Shown: positions 33,232 to 53,770, numbered from the stretch's first letter. The stretch is DNA of 64,000 nt from Dromiciops gliroides (GCF_019393635.1 NC_057866.1:62001-126000), one strand, 5' to 3'. Translations and numbers: made by a program. The notes: generated from the sequence alone by a model not told the origin.

Positions 33232-33832
33232 TATGATGAACATTTAATGAAGTAGAGGATTTCCTAGCATTCCTGATGAAAAGACCAGAGCTGAATTGAA
33301 AATCTGACATTCAAACAGAAGACTTAAGGAAAGAATAAAAAGGTAAACATGAAAGAGTAATAAGGGTCTCAATAAAGTTAAACTGTTTACAATCCTATAT
33401 GGGAAGATGTTACATGTAACTCCTAAGAACTTTATCATTATTAGGGAAGTTAAAAGGAGTTTATGGAACACAGAGGACATGAGTAAATCCATTATGTTAG
33501 AATCATCAGCAAAAACATGAAAAAGGGAGAAACAGGAATGAATTGGGAGAAAGGGAAAGGGAAAAGTAGGATGGAGAACATTTTCTCATAAAAGAGGCAA
33601 GAAGTTTTACAATGGAGGGAAGAACAGGGGTAAGGGTTTGGGCAATGCTTGAACCACACTTTCATCAGAATTGGCTCAAAAAGGAAAGAATATATACACA
33701 CCCAGTTGTGTATAGAAATGTAACTTACCCAACAGGAAAATAGGAGGTATAGGGCAGGGGGGGGGGGGAGAAGAGATGATAAAAAGGAAGGTAGATTAAT
33801 AGAGGTAGTGGTTTGAAACAAAACAGACTTTT

Positions 33833-33980
33833 TCTAACTCCCCCTCCCCCTGGGCAATAAGGGTTAAGTGACTTGCCCAGGGTCATATAGCTAGTGTCAA
33901 GTGTCTGAGGCCAGATTTGAACTCAGGTTCTCCTAAATCCAGGGCTGGTGCTTTATCCACTGCACCACCTAGCTGTCCCC
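33833..33980 (-). mobile_element. Marsupial SINE with 15-bp target duplication
   Basis: An antisense copy. The flanks acaaaacagactttt (33818-33832) and acaaaacggactttt (33981-33995) differ by one base. Confidence 0.95.
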
Positions 33981-34157
33981 ACAAAACGGACTTTTGAAGA
34001 GGGACAGAAGAAAGAGAGGATAAACAGAAGAAAATAGGATGAAATCAAGTATACCATTAGGAATCCTAACTGTGAATGTGAAAGGGATGAGCTCACCTAT
34101 AAAACAAAATTAGAGAGCAGAATGGATTGAAAGTCAGAATCCAACAATATGTTGTTT

Positions 34158-34201
34158 CTTTTTTCTTTATTTTTTGCAGGGCAATGAGGGTTAAGTGACT
34201 T
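34158..34201 (-). mobile_element. 44-bp SINE stub with target duplication
   Basis: Only the SINE 3' end plus its T-rich tail is inserted, between two perfect copies of aatatgttgttt (34146-34157 and 34202-34213). This is an extremely 5'-truncated insertion. Confidence 0.92.
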
Positions 34202-34276
34202 AATATGTTGTTTACAAGAGACATTTGAAACAGAAAGACACATAGGGAGTTAAAATAAAGGCCTGGAGCAGAATCT

Positions 34277-34440
34277 TTTTGTTGTTGTTTCTGTTTGTTT
34301 GTTTTTGGTGAGGCAATTGGGGTTGTGACTTGCCCAGGGTCACACAGCTAGAAAGTGTCAAGTGTCTGAGGCCAGATTTGAACTCAGGTACTCCTGACTC
34401 CAGGGCCAGTGCTCTATCCACTGCACCACCTAGCTGCCCC
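34277..34440 (-). mobile_element. Marsupial SINE with 13-bp target duplication
   Basis: An antisense copy with a (TTTG)-rich tail. The perfect duplication tggagcagaatct lies at 34264-34276 and 34441-34453. Confidence 0.96.
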
Positions 34441-34587
34441 TGGAGCAGAATCTAATATGCTTCAGCTAAAGTGAAAAAGGCAGGGGTAGCAATCATTATC
34501 TCAAAGCAAAAATATACCTAATTAAAGAAATAATCAGGAAAATTAAACTATGCCAAAAAGTTCCATAGAAAATGAATATCAAAAATT

Positions 34588-34737
34588 GGGGGGAACAGCT
34601 AGGTGGCACAGTGGATAAAACACCGGCCCTGGATTCAGGAGGACCTGAGTTCAAATCTGGCCTCAGACACTTGACACTAGCTGAGTGACCCTGCACAAGT
34701 CACTTAACCCTCACTGCCCTGTCCAAAAAAAAAAAAA
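34588..34737 (+). mobile_element. Marsupial SINE in the HAL1-like element
   Basis: A sense copy, 'cagctaggtggcacagtgga' to an A13 tail. The flanking 'atcaaaaat' repeats suggest the target duplication. Confidence 0.92.
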
Positions 34738-35665
34738 TCAAAAATCAAAAATGTTTACAGCATTTCTCTGATAAAGGCCTCAACTCTCAAATATATAACA
34801 AGTATAGAACTGAGTCAAATTTATAGGAATACAAGTCATTTCCCAATTGAGAAATGGTAAAAAGATATGAACAGTTTTCAGAAGAAGGAATCAAAGCTAT
34901 CTACAATCACATGAAAAAATGCTCTAAACCACTGGTGATTAGAGAAAGGCAAATTAAAATAAGGTACCACCTCACATCCATCAGAAATGACAAATGCTGG
35001 AGAGAATGAAGGAACTGACCCTACCATTCTGGAGAGCAATTTCAAACTATGCCCAAACTCAGCAATACCACGTCTAGGTCTGTATCCCAAAGAGATCAAA
35101 GGAAAAGGGAAAGGTCCTATATGTACAAAAAATGTCATAGCAGTTCTTTTTGTGTTGGCAAAGAATTGGAAATTGAGAGGATGCCCATCATTTGGGGAAT
35201 GGCTGAACAAGCTGTGGCATATAACTGTGAGGGGTTACTGCTGTGCTATAAGAAAAGACAAGTGGGGGAGTAGTTTCATTAAAATGTGGCAAAACTTATT
35301 ATGAACTGATGCAAAATGAAGTGAGCAGAAACAGGAGATTATTGTGCACAGTAACAACAATGTTGTAATGATGATCCAGCCATGCAAAAGACATGGCTAC
35401 TCTGATCAACAGAATGATTTACCTAAGGCAATCCCAAAGGACTCATGATGAAAAAACGCTGCCCACCTCCAGAGAGAAATAAGGAACTCTAAGTGCAGAC
35501 TGAAATTTAACTTTCTCACTTTATTTTTTTTCCCTTTTAAAAAAACATATGGCTAATATGGAAATGTTCTGCATGATTTCACATGTATAATTGATATCAT
35601 TTGCTTGATTTCTCAGTGGGTAGGGGGGAGAGAATTTGGAACTCAAAATTTAAAAAGAATGTAGA

Positions 35666-36219
35666 AAACTAAATAATAAATTGAAATTTTAAATGAAAAG
35701 AATTAAAAGGAAAAGGTTAAAAAAGAAAAGAAAATGAGACTAACTCACAGCCTCAAAGAAAGTAGAAGTTCACGGGGAAACGAAACCTTCTCCCTCATAG
35801 CACATAAAGGAGAAAGGAAAGCCCAGAGGGGAGGAAGAGAATCCACTCAGGCAGCAGGGAAAGGCCAAAGATGACCCTAGCCATGTAGAAGCAGCACCAT
35901 CAGAGGGAGGCGGGAAGTGGTTTATCAAGTCTGCCCTTTACTCTGACTGACTGATGGAGACAGCCAAAAGGCGAAGGAACAGCAGCCTGGCTCCCTCAGC
36001 CCTCCTTGGGGAGAGCAATCACATGGTAGCAGAGTACCTGGCACATAGTAGGCACTTAATAAATGTTGACTAGATTGGATTTCTGGACTTTGAGGCAAAG
36101 TTCTGCTCTCTCAGCAGTGTTTATCCAATAGGCAATTCTTGACCAAGTATTTTATATTTCCTGCTACTTCTAACACAGGGTTATTCAGTTCTGTTGTTTT
36201 GATTCTCGTCTGGTCTGTT

Positions 36220-36221
<2 letters not shown>
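35666..36221. other. Unassigned intron sequence with an L2 terminus
   Basis: No exon is recognised. An L2 3' end ('gcacatagtaggcacttaat') lies at about 36030-36085. Confidence 0.45.
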
Positions 36222-36313
<92 letters not shown>

Positions 36314-36466
36314 AGGGAGGGAGGCAGAGGCAGGCAATTGGGGTTAAGTGAATTGCCCACGGTCACACAGCTAGTTAGTATGTAAAGTGTCTGACGCTGG
36401 ATTTGAACTCAGGTCCTCCTGAATCCAGGGCCAGTGCTCTATCCACAGCACCACCTAGCTGCCCCC
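36222..36466 (-). mobile_element. Marsupial SINE with compound (TG)n(GA)n(GGGA)n tail
   Basis: An antisense SINE body (36335-36466) whose tail region has become a compound microsatellite of about 100 bp: TG repeats, then GA repeats, then GGGA repeats. Confidence 0.9.
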
Positions 36467-36479
36467 ATCTCTATTTTTT

Positions 36480-36745
36480 TTAAAGCCAATATCAAGCGGT
36501 TTTGATAATGCTGCTTTTTAAATATCATTTGAGCTCTGAAGGAAGGGCCATTACTCCCTTCATACCTATGTCTTTCCATTATTTTTCTTGATAGTCTAGG
36601 TATTTAAGGAGCACTTTGTAAACAAATCTGTATTGTTTGTGTCTTATAGTCACTGGAAATGAGATTTTCTTTCCTATTATTGCCCCTTGGATGTTACCAT
36701 TACAAAGAAACATTGTTGATTTCTGAGGTTATGTTTTGTAGGCTG
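36480..36745 (-). mobile_element. L1 LINE ORF2 fragment
   Basis: The antisense L1 resembles the region near the ORF2 3' third ('ttttgataatgctgcttttt', 'tatttaaggagcactttgta'). Confidence 0.55.
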
Positions 36746-36779
36746 CAATTCTGCCAAAGACATCATCTCATTTGGTACC

Positions 36780-37212
36780 TTTGGTGATTCTCTAGGATTT
36801 TCTAACATTGGGGTGATGTCATGACTTGCAGTCTATCAGATTTAAGTGAGTGGAGGGCTGTCCAAGGTCATTAACCTCATTCTCTCCTCCAGAACCATCT
36901 GGATCCAGGACAGTTAGGCAGGGCAGTGGATAGAGCACTGGCCCTGGAATCAAGAGGATCCGAGTTCAAATCTCACCTCAGATGGTTACTGGCTCTGTGA
37001 CCCTGGGCAAGTCACTTAAACCCAACTGCCTTAAATACCCAAGGTCATCTCCAGCTGTCCTGATGTATGTCTTGCCACTGGACCTAGATGGCCCTGGAGG
37101 AAAGAGTGAGGCTGGTAACCTTGCATAGCCTTCCCTCCCTTAAATCCAATCTATTGCAAGTCATAACATCACCCTGATGCCTGTCCCCTTCCAGGACAAA
37201 GGACAAACAACA
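36780..37212. mobile_element. Inverted pair of longer RTE-tailed SINEs
   Basis: A sense SINE (about 36908-37212) has the tRNA-like head plus a distinct 3' body ('cttgccactggacctagatg') and ends 'ggacaaaggacaaacaacag'. Immediately left of it, 36800-36907 is the antisense of the same 3' body ('gatgtcatgacttgcagtct', 'ctcctccagaaccatctgga'), so the two form a palindrome-like arrangement. Confidence 0.75.
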
Positions 37213-37214
37213 GG

Positions 37215-37470
37215 ATTTTCTACATAAACTATAATGTTATCAGCAAACAGGCATCATTTTATCTTTTTTAACCTATCCTTATGCCTTCCATTTCTTTATC
37301 TTGCCTTACAGTTATTACTAGGCTGTCTAGGACTATATCAAATAGTGGGGAGAGCGGGTATCCTGGCTTCATTTCTACATTTACTAGGAAGGCTTCTAGT
37401 CCATTCCCATTGCACTCGATACTTACTTTTGGTCATGGATGGATACATTTTTTTAAATTTATTTTTTTAA
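37215..37470 (-). mobile_element. L1 LINE ORF2 (RT) fragment
   Basis: Antisense of the L1 RT region: 'tatcagcaaacaggcatcat' and 'atcaaatagtggggagagcg'. Confidence 0.75.
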
Positions 37471-37499
37471 TCAATTTTTTGTTTGGTTGGTTTTTTGGG

Positions 37500-37920
37500 G
37501 TTTTGTTTTGTTTTTTGCAACACTTATTTTATTTTTTCCAGTTACATGTAAGGGTAGTTTTCAACATTCATTTTCTTAAGATTTAGAGTTCCAAATTTTT
37601 CTCCCTCCCTCCCTTTCCTCCCCCTTCCACAAGACTGCAACCAGGTTATATGTGTACAATCCACAAGTGCTCTTTTTATCAGCTCTTTCTATGTAGGTGG
37701 ATAGTATGCTTAGTCCCTTGGGATTGTCTTGGATCACTGTATTGTACTTAAGCCATTCACGATTGCTCACCATCATTCACAATACTGCTGTCACTATGCA
37801 CAATGTCCTCCCAGTTCTGCTCACTTCACTATACATCAGTTCATGTGAGTCTTTCCAGGTTTTTCTGCTATCAATGGATGGAGACATTTTATAACAGCTC
37901 CTCTATGCCTAGACTTCATA
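37500..37920 (-). mobile_element. L1 LINE 3' end
   Basis: Antisense L1 terminus: 'ttgcaacacttattttattt', 'agagttccaaatttttctcc', then 'ctgctcacttcactatacat'. Confidence 0.8.
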
Positions 37921-38049
37921 GGATTTTTAGTCTATATGAGTGTCGTACTTGGTCAAATAATTCTTCTGTGTGTGTTGTGATGATCATGGCCTTTGGGACG
38001 TTTTCCTCACGCTGACCTCACCCCTGGCTGGATAGACTGTAGACAGAAT

Positions 38050-47178
<9,129 letters not shown>

Positions 47179-47467
47179 GGGCTCTGGGCTGGCCCAGCTT
47201 CTACCCGTGTGGGAGGGAAAGACTTGGCTGCACCCTGTGCTCGTGGTGATCACTGCTGTCCCCAGAGGGAAGGAGGGGCTCCAAGGGGGGCTCGTCCTCC
47301 TAGACGAGATGGGGGGGCCCTGCCGGCCTCCTTCAGGCTCCCATCCCTGCCCCCACCCCAAAGGCTCTGGGCCCTCCAGATAGGGCGTGGTGGTATTTTT
47401 GTCCCCTTGGGTCTGACCTCCTCCTGTACAGGTCTGTGTATGTGGTGTGGTGCAAGAATATCCTTGG

Positions 47468-47473
47468 AATAAA
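47468..47473 (+). terminator. PSMD13: PSMD13 poly(A) signal AATAAA
   Basis: A canonical AATAAA about 290 bp after the PSMD13 stop is followed by a T/C-rich downstream element ('catctttgccttccctctct'). Confidence 0.85.
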
Positions 47474-47721
47474 CATCTTTGCCTTCCCTCTCTGGGCCTC
47501 CTCCCTCCAGGCCCAGCTCTGAGCTCAGGCTCACCTTAGAAGGGGTCTGGGGGTGGGGTTGTCTCCTTCCTAGGAAGAAGGAACATGGTGGGAGGATGAG
47601 CCCAGGTGGGCACAGTGGGAAGACAAGCATGGGTTGGAAGCTGGGCAAGGCTCCGCAGGGCCTGTGACGGGGTCCTCACTGGCCAGAAGAATCACAGAAG
47701 CAGTTTTGAGCAGGAGAGACT

Positions 47722-47727
47722 TTTAAT
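47722..47727 (-). terminator. COX8B: COX8B poly(A) signal ATTAAA (minus strand)
   Basis: On the minus strand ATTAAA lies about 80 bp after the COX8B stop. It is about 250 bp from the convergent PSMD13 signal. Confidence 0.6.
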
Positions 47728-47805
47728 GGGCGGGTCTTGGGGGAGTCTCCTGGAGGCCGCCGTGGGGGTGCAGCGTTGGTGGGCACTTGTCCCAGAGCAC
47801 CTCTG

Positions 47806-49093
47806 TTACCCAGAACTTTTCTTATAGCTGCTGAGGTGCGCTAATACCCATGCTGGAGGACCAAGGAAAGTGAAGAAGACAGTCACCAGAGCCAAAGCCT
47901 GCTCCTGAAGGGGGGAGGGGAAATGCATTGATTAAGCAACTGCTGTGTGCCAAGCACTCTTAGGACTTATACAGTTGGAGAAACTGAGGCAAGCAGTGGT
48001 CCTGCCTTGGGGTTAGTGCTCTATCCCCTGCTCCACCAGCTGCTTAGGAAAAGGACAAGCTGGGAGGGGGCCAATTCCTTTCCCCATCTCAACCCCCACC
48101 CCCAACCATCCCACCCTTTCTTGGCAGCTGCTCCCCATCCTCCCTCCCAAAGTTCCAACACAGCCAGCCCTCCTACCCTACCCACCCTAAATAACCTTCA
48201 AACCCCATGACCTTCCAAAGAGCGAGCCAGCCCAGAAGCTGAGGAAGAGGTAATGAGCCTCACAGCTGTCTGACGAGTGGGCATTGCAAGGCCTCAGCCT
48301 GGAAGGGTATTGCCCAGCATGGAATGACTAGGCAGGGTCAGGTGTCTGCACCAAATGGGAGTTGGGACAGTCCCTCCGGTCAGCCCAAAGAAAGCTTTCT
48401 GGTAAACACACCCCAGTAACGGGGACCCCCCTCCCCGGGGATGTCTTCTGTGCTGAACAAGGGAAATGGGGAGAGGCCAGGAAACAGGCTGTGACCTGGG
48501 CCAAGTCAGAACCTCTGGTCTCCACCACTGGCAAACCAAGGAGCCAGAACACGCCAGTAGGGAGGTCTGGGGAGAGAACTACCTTCAGAGGTACCCACAG
48601 AAGGTCCCTTCCTCAGCTCACTCTCATTCTGTGGCTTCTGATTTAGGGATCTCCTACCTCCCCTTCCTTTAGGGCTCATGCTCTGGACCACCCCCCTACC
48701 TCCCTCCGGTTATCAAATGTCTAGAGGCCTGTCCTTGGGACATGGGATCAAACGACCCTTCCCAACTCTTCAGACCCAAGGCTTTCTCAGCAGCTGATCC
48801 CTTCCCCTTTGGGGCTCCCTGGAAATCAGACAACTGAGAGGGAAGCCTTTGGACCAGCCACCCCGGACACAGCCCTCTGCGTTTTCAAGCCCACCCGTCT
48901 GGGCCTCCCCTTTCCAGTGTTGTCCAGCTGACCTTCCCAGGTCACAACCCCCTCTTCTCTTCAGAAGTCCCAGGTCACTTACTCTGGGGCTGGTTGGCTC
49001 CCTAGCAGGCCGGGCAGAGATGTGGGCCCTGGGAACCACCTGATTCCTCAGGGAGGCCTGGAGCAGCCTCACGGCCCTACTCAAACTCAGCAT
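47806..49093 (-). CDS. COX8B: COX8B (heart/muscle isoform of cytochrome c oxidase subunit 8)
   Basis: Two minus-strand exons, 49093-48983 (37 codons) and 47904-47806 (32 codons plus stop), join to a 69-residue protein. The intron is GT-AG (donor AGA|GTAAGT). COX8B is a nuclear-encoded, single-span subunit of mitochondrial complex IV in heart and skeletal muscle. The presequence MLSLSRAVRLLQASLRNQVV is rich in Arg and Leu, as for mitochondrial import. The mature part HISARPAREPTSPREQALAL is very like bovine COX8B. A hydrophobic span, VTVFFTFLGPPAWVLAHL, is followed by the matrix-end SSYKKSSG. The frame is intact. In human and other catarrhines the gene is a pseudogene, but in mouse it lies next to Psmd13 as here. 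It is convergent with PSMD13. Confidence 0.95.
47930..48050 (-). mobile_element. MIR/SINE fragment in COX8B intron
   Basis: It contains 'gttggagaaactgaggcaag' and a degraded SINE head ('gtgctctatcccctgctcca'). Confidence 0.55.
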
Positions 49094-52000
49094 GGTTCTT
49101 GAGGGGCTCTGCTCTGTCCCACGCAGGGAAGGCTCTTCCCTTTACTGACCTTCACTCAGGGCAGTGCCAGCAAGCAGCAGCTGTCCTTGTCACTAAAGCC
49201 TGAGAGAGGCAGAATGGGGGCTGGCTCCAAATGCCAGGCATAGCAGGCTCCTGGCTGTGGGACGCCTGGGGGAGTGGCCTCCCCATCCCCCACTCCTAGC
49301 CCCATTTGGGCTCTGGGATTGAAGGCCCAGAGGAAATCTGGAAATGGGGAATAGGGGCTCTGACCTCATTCCCTAAGCCAAGGCAGCCCCCTCATGTAAC
49401 AGAGGGGAAAGCAGGCTGGGAGGATCAGCGACTTGCCCAGGATCATTAGGCTTCTCACTGGGTCGGGCATGTTGACTGGCAGCTGTGGCCAGACCTGAGC
49501 CTAAATAGAGACTGGCCTCGCTCAAAGCTCACTTCTCACTGAGCGAACGTGTGTGGTGAGCAGCTCTGGGAGGGGGAGAGGAAGAGATCTAAGGCACTGC
49601 AAGCCACAGCAAACCCAGGGGCGCCCACGAAGCCACAGCACATGCTTGAGTGGGGACCATGTGGAGAGAAGCTGCGCTCCTCTCCTTGGGGTCAGGCATC
49701 TGGGACCAGGCACCCGCGCTAGTGGGGCGTCCTTGGTCTGTGCCCAGGGATGCAGCAGAGGTGCTGGCTAGCGTCTGCCTGGCAGCGCAGGCACATGCAC
49801 ACATCCATGCGCAGCGGCTGAGGCGCACTCCCACATGAGTCAGTGCAAGTGCACACCCAGGCGGGGCAGTGCAGGTGCACATGCACACATACACACTTTA
49901 GCCTCCGGCTACAGCATGGGCTCTGAGGACTGGAGGGGGGTAGGAGGGAAGCTATGCTAGGGTCTGGGATTCCGTGTCCTGTAGTGTCATCAGTGGGCAT
50001 CCTAAGATGAGGCCGGAACTGCACACAAAGCTCCAGTGGTGCCAGAGCTCTGCTTTCCCTATGATCTTCCCGAGTCTCCAAGCAGCCCCGTGGACTAGTC
50101 CTCGTGGGGCAGGGAGATGGAGGGCAGCAGTCAGCAGGCTTGGACCTAGCAGGGCAGCTCTGAGCCTGTGTCTGCCTTGTCTTCTCCCTTTCTGCATTCT
50201 TTGGAGGCACCATGATGGGGGGGGGGGGGGGAACGTGCAACTTACCACGAACGTGGCCTGGTCCAGTCCCTAAATGTTCTGGACCTCCTTCCCATCATCT
50301 GTGAAGCTGGAAACGTGGGGCCCGTTAGTGAAGAGTGAAGCAAGATCAGGATGGAGGCTGGGGTGGAGAAGAGAAGCAAACTCCCTGGAATTTGCGGCCT
50401 TAGGACGCCAGCTCACCCTGTTTGTACGCCAGCCTGTCCTCCCTGCTAAGATCAGGCCCAGGACGGACTTAGCTCCAGTTGCTTCCACCACCTTGGGGAG
50501 CTCACAGGTCTGGTCCCTCTCACAGTGGGCACCATTAACTCTGTCTGGGACCACCTGCAGGACAGAGGGCAGCCATTTTGCCACTGCCCAAGGCCCAGGT
50601 GACAGTGTCTCCCTCTACACATTCACCCCTTGCCCCATGGCCCAGAAGGGGGCACTAGCATCTCAAAGAGTGAATAACAAGCCTCCCCCTCCCCTCCGGA
50701 GAGGGTGCCGCACCCTGGGCCAAGTGTTGGAGACACAGAGAGGAAGAGTGGAGGGAGATGTGAGCAATACGCACAAATGTATCCAAGCTAACCAAAGACG
50801 CCAAGAGATTTCAACTAGACAAAATGCGTGGGGGGCAGGGGGTGACACCAACCACTTGGGGATTCAGGCAAGATTTCCCTGGGAGGGGAGTTGGGGCTTC
50901 TGGGACCCCAGGGAGGAGGGAGTGGATTGCACAATGCCCTGGGAACATCCCTCAGGCCATGATTAACCCCAGCGGCTCTGAGGACCCCAAGGCCGAGGCC
51001 TGGACCAGAAGGGTGACTGCTCTGGTCTCTCTGCTGTTGCTGAGGGAGGGAAAGGGTCAGAGCCGACTGCCCTGTGTTCTCTTGGGCTTAGACTTTCTGT
51101 GTCTTTGGTTCCCTTCTCTTTCCTCACTTTAAAATTCATTCAAGCCCACAGGAATGCCCTGTCACCCACAACCTGAGTCACTCAGGGTCTGGCCACCTCC
51201 TTGCTGGGCTTTCCAACTAGAAGATTATGTCTGCCCCACCCCCTGGGGTTGGGGGGCTAGTGGCAGAGCCACCAATCCAGGATCCCAGGGCCTTTATCTC
51301 AAGTGCTTGGGATTTCAGGAAGGCCTGTGGATGTTGGCCCTCTCCTCTCCCCCTGTCCCCCACAAGTGACAGGAAATTATAGGGCTTTGATGGGGGTTGG
51401 ACAGAGGAGAGGCTTACAGGGAAGCTAGGTTGCGGGGGAGGGGGAGGGCTGGCCAGCTGCAGTCCCGACCATCCCTCCCCTGCACACACTGATGAGGAAA
51501 TATGCAGGGGGCCGGCCAACCAGCAGCCTGGCAGAGGCTTTCGGCCCCCATCCTTGAGGGTGGGGTGCAGCCAGCTTGGAGAGTCCGTCAGACCTCCTAA
51601 TCCCTTCCTGTAATCCTGTCATTTGCCCCACAGCCCCCCCCACCCCACCAGCCCATAATTACCCCCTTGGGCTCCAAGGCCGCTGAAAGAAGCATTTATG
51701 TGGAGGAGGAAGAGGGGTCTATCATAGGCGCAGCTTGTTTCCTCTTAGTGATAAGGCATTGGCACAAGAAGGTGACCCTGGGCAGCCTCCCCTTAGTCCC
51801 TTACCTCCAGAACAATTTGGGGGTAAGGACTGATCTGGCTAGTGACCACCTGGGTCCAGTTGGAGGTGGGGTGGGGGGTAGAGGACCAAGATGGCTGCCC
51901 CAGCAAACTCTGCTACCCTGGCTCCCCTGGGTGGGTTGGTGCCGACTCCACCAAGGCAGAGAGCCCCTGGGTATCAGTGATCCATCAAGACAGAATTTCT

Positions 52001-52905
52001 GAGCTAGGGCTGGGGCGGCTCATCCCTCATCCAGAACCTCACCTCCATCCCCCAGAAGTGGAGCCTTGCATGGGTGTCTGTCTTGTGGCCCCTCCAGTCC
52101 AGAGCAGACCCCTTCATTTCATTCTCTCTTTTCATCTCCGTTCTTACGTTGGGGTTCTCTGTCTCCTAGCCCATCTTTCAGCCAACCTGGCACAGGCTGC
52201 TGTGAGACATGAACCAGAAGGAACGACCCCCAACCCTTCTCTAGGGAGTGCCCACATACCCCGCTGGCCAGCTCACTACAGTTCAAAGCTGTGGGCTGGG
52301 AGGGCCTAAGGACAGCCTATGGGTTTTCTAGAGAATGGGGAGCTTTGGAGGATTAGGGAGAGAGGGGCATCAGAGGGGAGATTCCTGGTCAGGGGAGGAC
52401 ATTAACAGAGGCCCAGCACCTCAAGGAAAAGCAACAGCTCCTGCCTTAGAGGAGTTCAGGATGGGAGCAGGGAAGGAAGGGACTCCATCCCTTGTGGTGG
52501 GTGGGAGCCCCTTGCCTTCCCCAGGCTGCCTCACATGTCTTTAGGAATCATCATCTTTCCCTTGTGGTGAGCCCAAGGGCGTCTTTAAAAGCATTACAGC
52601 ACTGCTGCCAAGGGTCTCTGCTCTTCTGTGGGGAAATCAGCATGTCCCTGGGTCAGACTCCTCAGCCTGTTGAGCCACCCATGCACAGGAAGCCACAGAT
52701 TGTGCCAGCTCTGCAGCCCTGCCCCTCCATCACCTCCACCAGGCGCACCAGCTCCCTAGAGCAGAGCAGAGCAAGGCCAGGCTCTCAGGCTGCATCTAAG
52801 CTCCGATGCCCATGTGCCCCAGATGCCCTATACTCCATTGCCTAGGCTCACCTCCACCCAGGAGCCCCCTCCTCAAGACCATCTCCTGTATAGGCCAGGC
52901 ACTGC
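49094..52905. other. Intergenic sequence between COX8B and the L2 block; no gene recognised
   Basis: In mouse and human NLRP6 lies in this interval. I looked for its PYD, its ~1.6-kb NACHT exon and its LRR exons on both strands and saw none. The longest open frame (50274-50966, plus) has no NACHT motifs. A MIR piece ('aggggaaagcaggctgggag') lies at about 49395-49450. A G14 run lies at about 50218-50231. Otherwise nothing is recognised. Confidence 0.5.
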
Positions 52906-52909
52906 TAAG

Positions 52910-53345
52910 CACTATACAAATGTTATTTATTGTATGACCCAGCAGACTGCATCCAATAAACAATGATTATGCACCTACTACATGCGCTTGCATTATGCTA
53001 ACTCCAGTTTCAAAGCACTCAGTATCCAAAGGCCAAAGACAGTTCCTGTTCTAAAGAAAATCACTGTCTAATATAGGAAACAACATACCAACAATCACAT
53101 GGGAACAACCACATGCAAACAAACAAGCTACATTCAGGGTATATAGGAAATAATTAACAGAAGGAAGGCAATATATTGTGGGGGACTAAGAAAGACTCCT
53201 GGAGAAGGTGGGATTTTAGCAGAGACTCAAAGGCAGCCAGGAGGTGGGAGGAGGGGGAGGGGGAGAGAGGACTTTCCACACCTGGAAGGGACAGCTAGAG
53301 AAAAGGCCTGGAGCCAAGAGAGAGAGCAGCCAGAAGTCACTGGCC
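52910..53345 (-). mobile_element. L2 LINE 3' portion
   Basis: Antisense L2 is readable over ~430 bp: 'attatgcacctactacatgc', 'agttcctgttctaaagaaaa', 'ctggagaaggtgggatttta', then 'agctagagaaaaggcctgga'. Confidence 0.8.
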
Positions 53346-53355
53346 AGACAGGCTT

Positions 53356-53770
53356 TATCTATATCTATATATCTATATCTATGTCCATGTCCATGTCTAT
53401 GTCCATGTCCATGTCCATGTCCATGTCCATGTCCATGTCCATGTCCATGTCCATGTCTATGTCTATGTCTATGTCTATGTCTATGTCTATGTCTATGTCT
53501 ATGTCTATGTCTATGTCTATATCCATATCCATGTCTATGTCTATGTCTGTCTATGTCTATGTCCATGTCCATGTCTATGTCTATGCCTATGTCTATGTCT
53601 ATGTCTATGTCTATATCCATATCCATGTCTATGTCTATGTCTGTCTATGTCTATGTCTATGTCTATATCTATATCTCTATCATCCATCTATATATATGTC
53701 TATATCTATATCATCTGTATCTATGTCTATATCTATCTTAACTATATCTATAATTATATATGTCTATATC
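53356..53770. repeat. Hexanucleotide minisatellite (CTATGT/CCATGT)n with higher-order structure
   Basis: About 400 bp of 6-bp units, mostly CCATGT on the left and CTATGT in the middle, passing into CTATAT on the right. A block beginning ATCCATATCC recurs at 53521 and 53615, which gives a ~94-bp higher-order period. It reads as MSMS.. or DIDI../HRHR.. in different frames; these are not genes. Confidence 0.95.

Larger units (their letters stand above)
31141..35665 (+). mobile_element. HAL1-like / internally deleted L1 spanning 5' UTR, ORF1, endonuclease start and 3' end
   Basis: The element opens with the L1 5' signature 'gagaagccaagatggcagat'. ORF1 follows from about 32174 (MSKQQQQKKN). It has a coiled-coil stretch near 32430-32660 and the conserved C-terminal block VKEKILQIARKKQFKYHG near 32870-32930. 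Frameshifts and stops split ORF1 into at least three pieces. At 34040-34560 the start of the ORF2 endonuclease appears (VNVKGMSSPIK, then CCLQETFE). The sequence then jumps, after a SINE, to the ORF2 end and 3' region, finishing 'gagaatttggaactcaaaat' near 35645. Most of the RT half of ORF2 is missing, as in 'half-L1' elements. Five SINE insertions and one inverted foreign segment (31629-31946) interrupt it. Confidence 0.8.

Noticed and set aside
50274-50966. 230-codon open frame, considered as a possible NLRP6 remnant
   Set aside because: It shows no Walker A, NACHT, PYD or LRR pattern and has no coding signature beyond its length.
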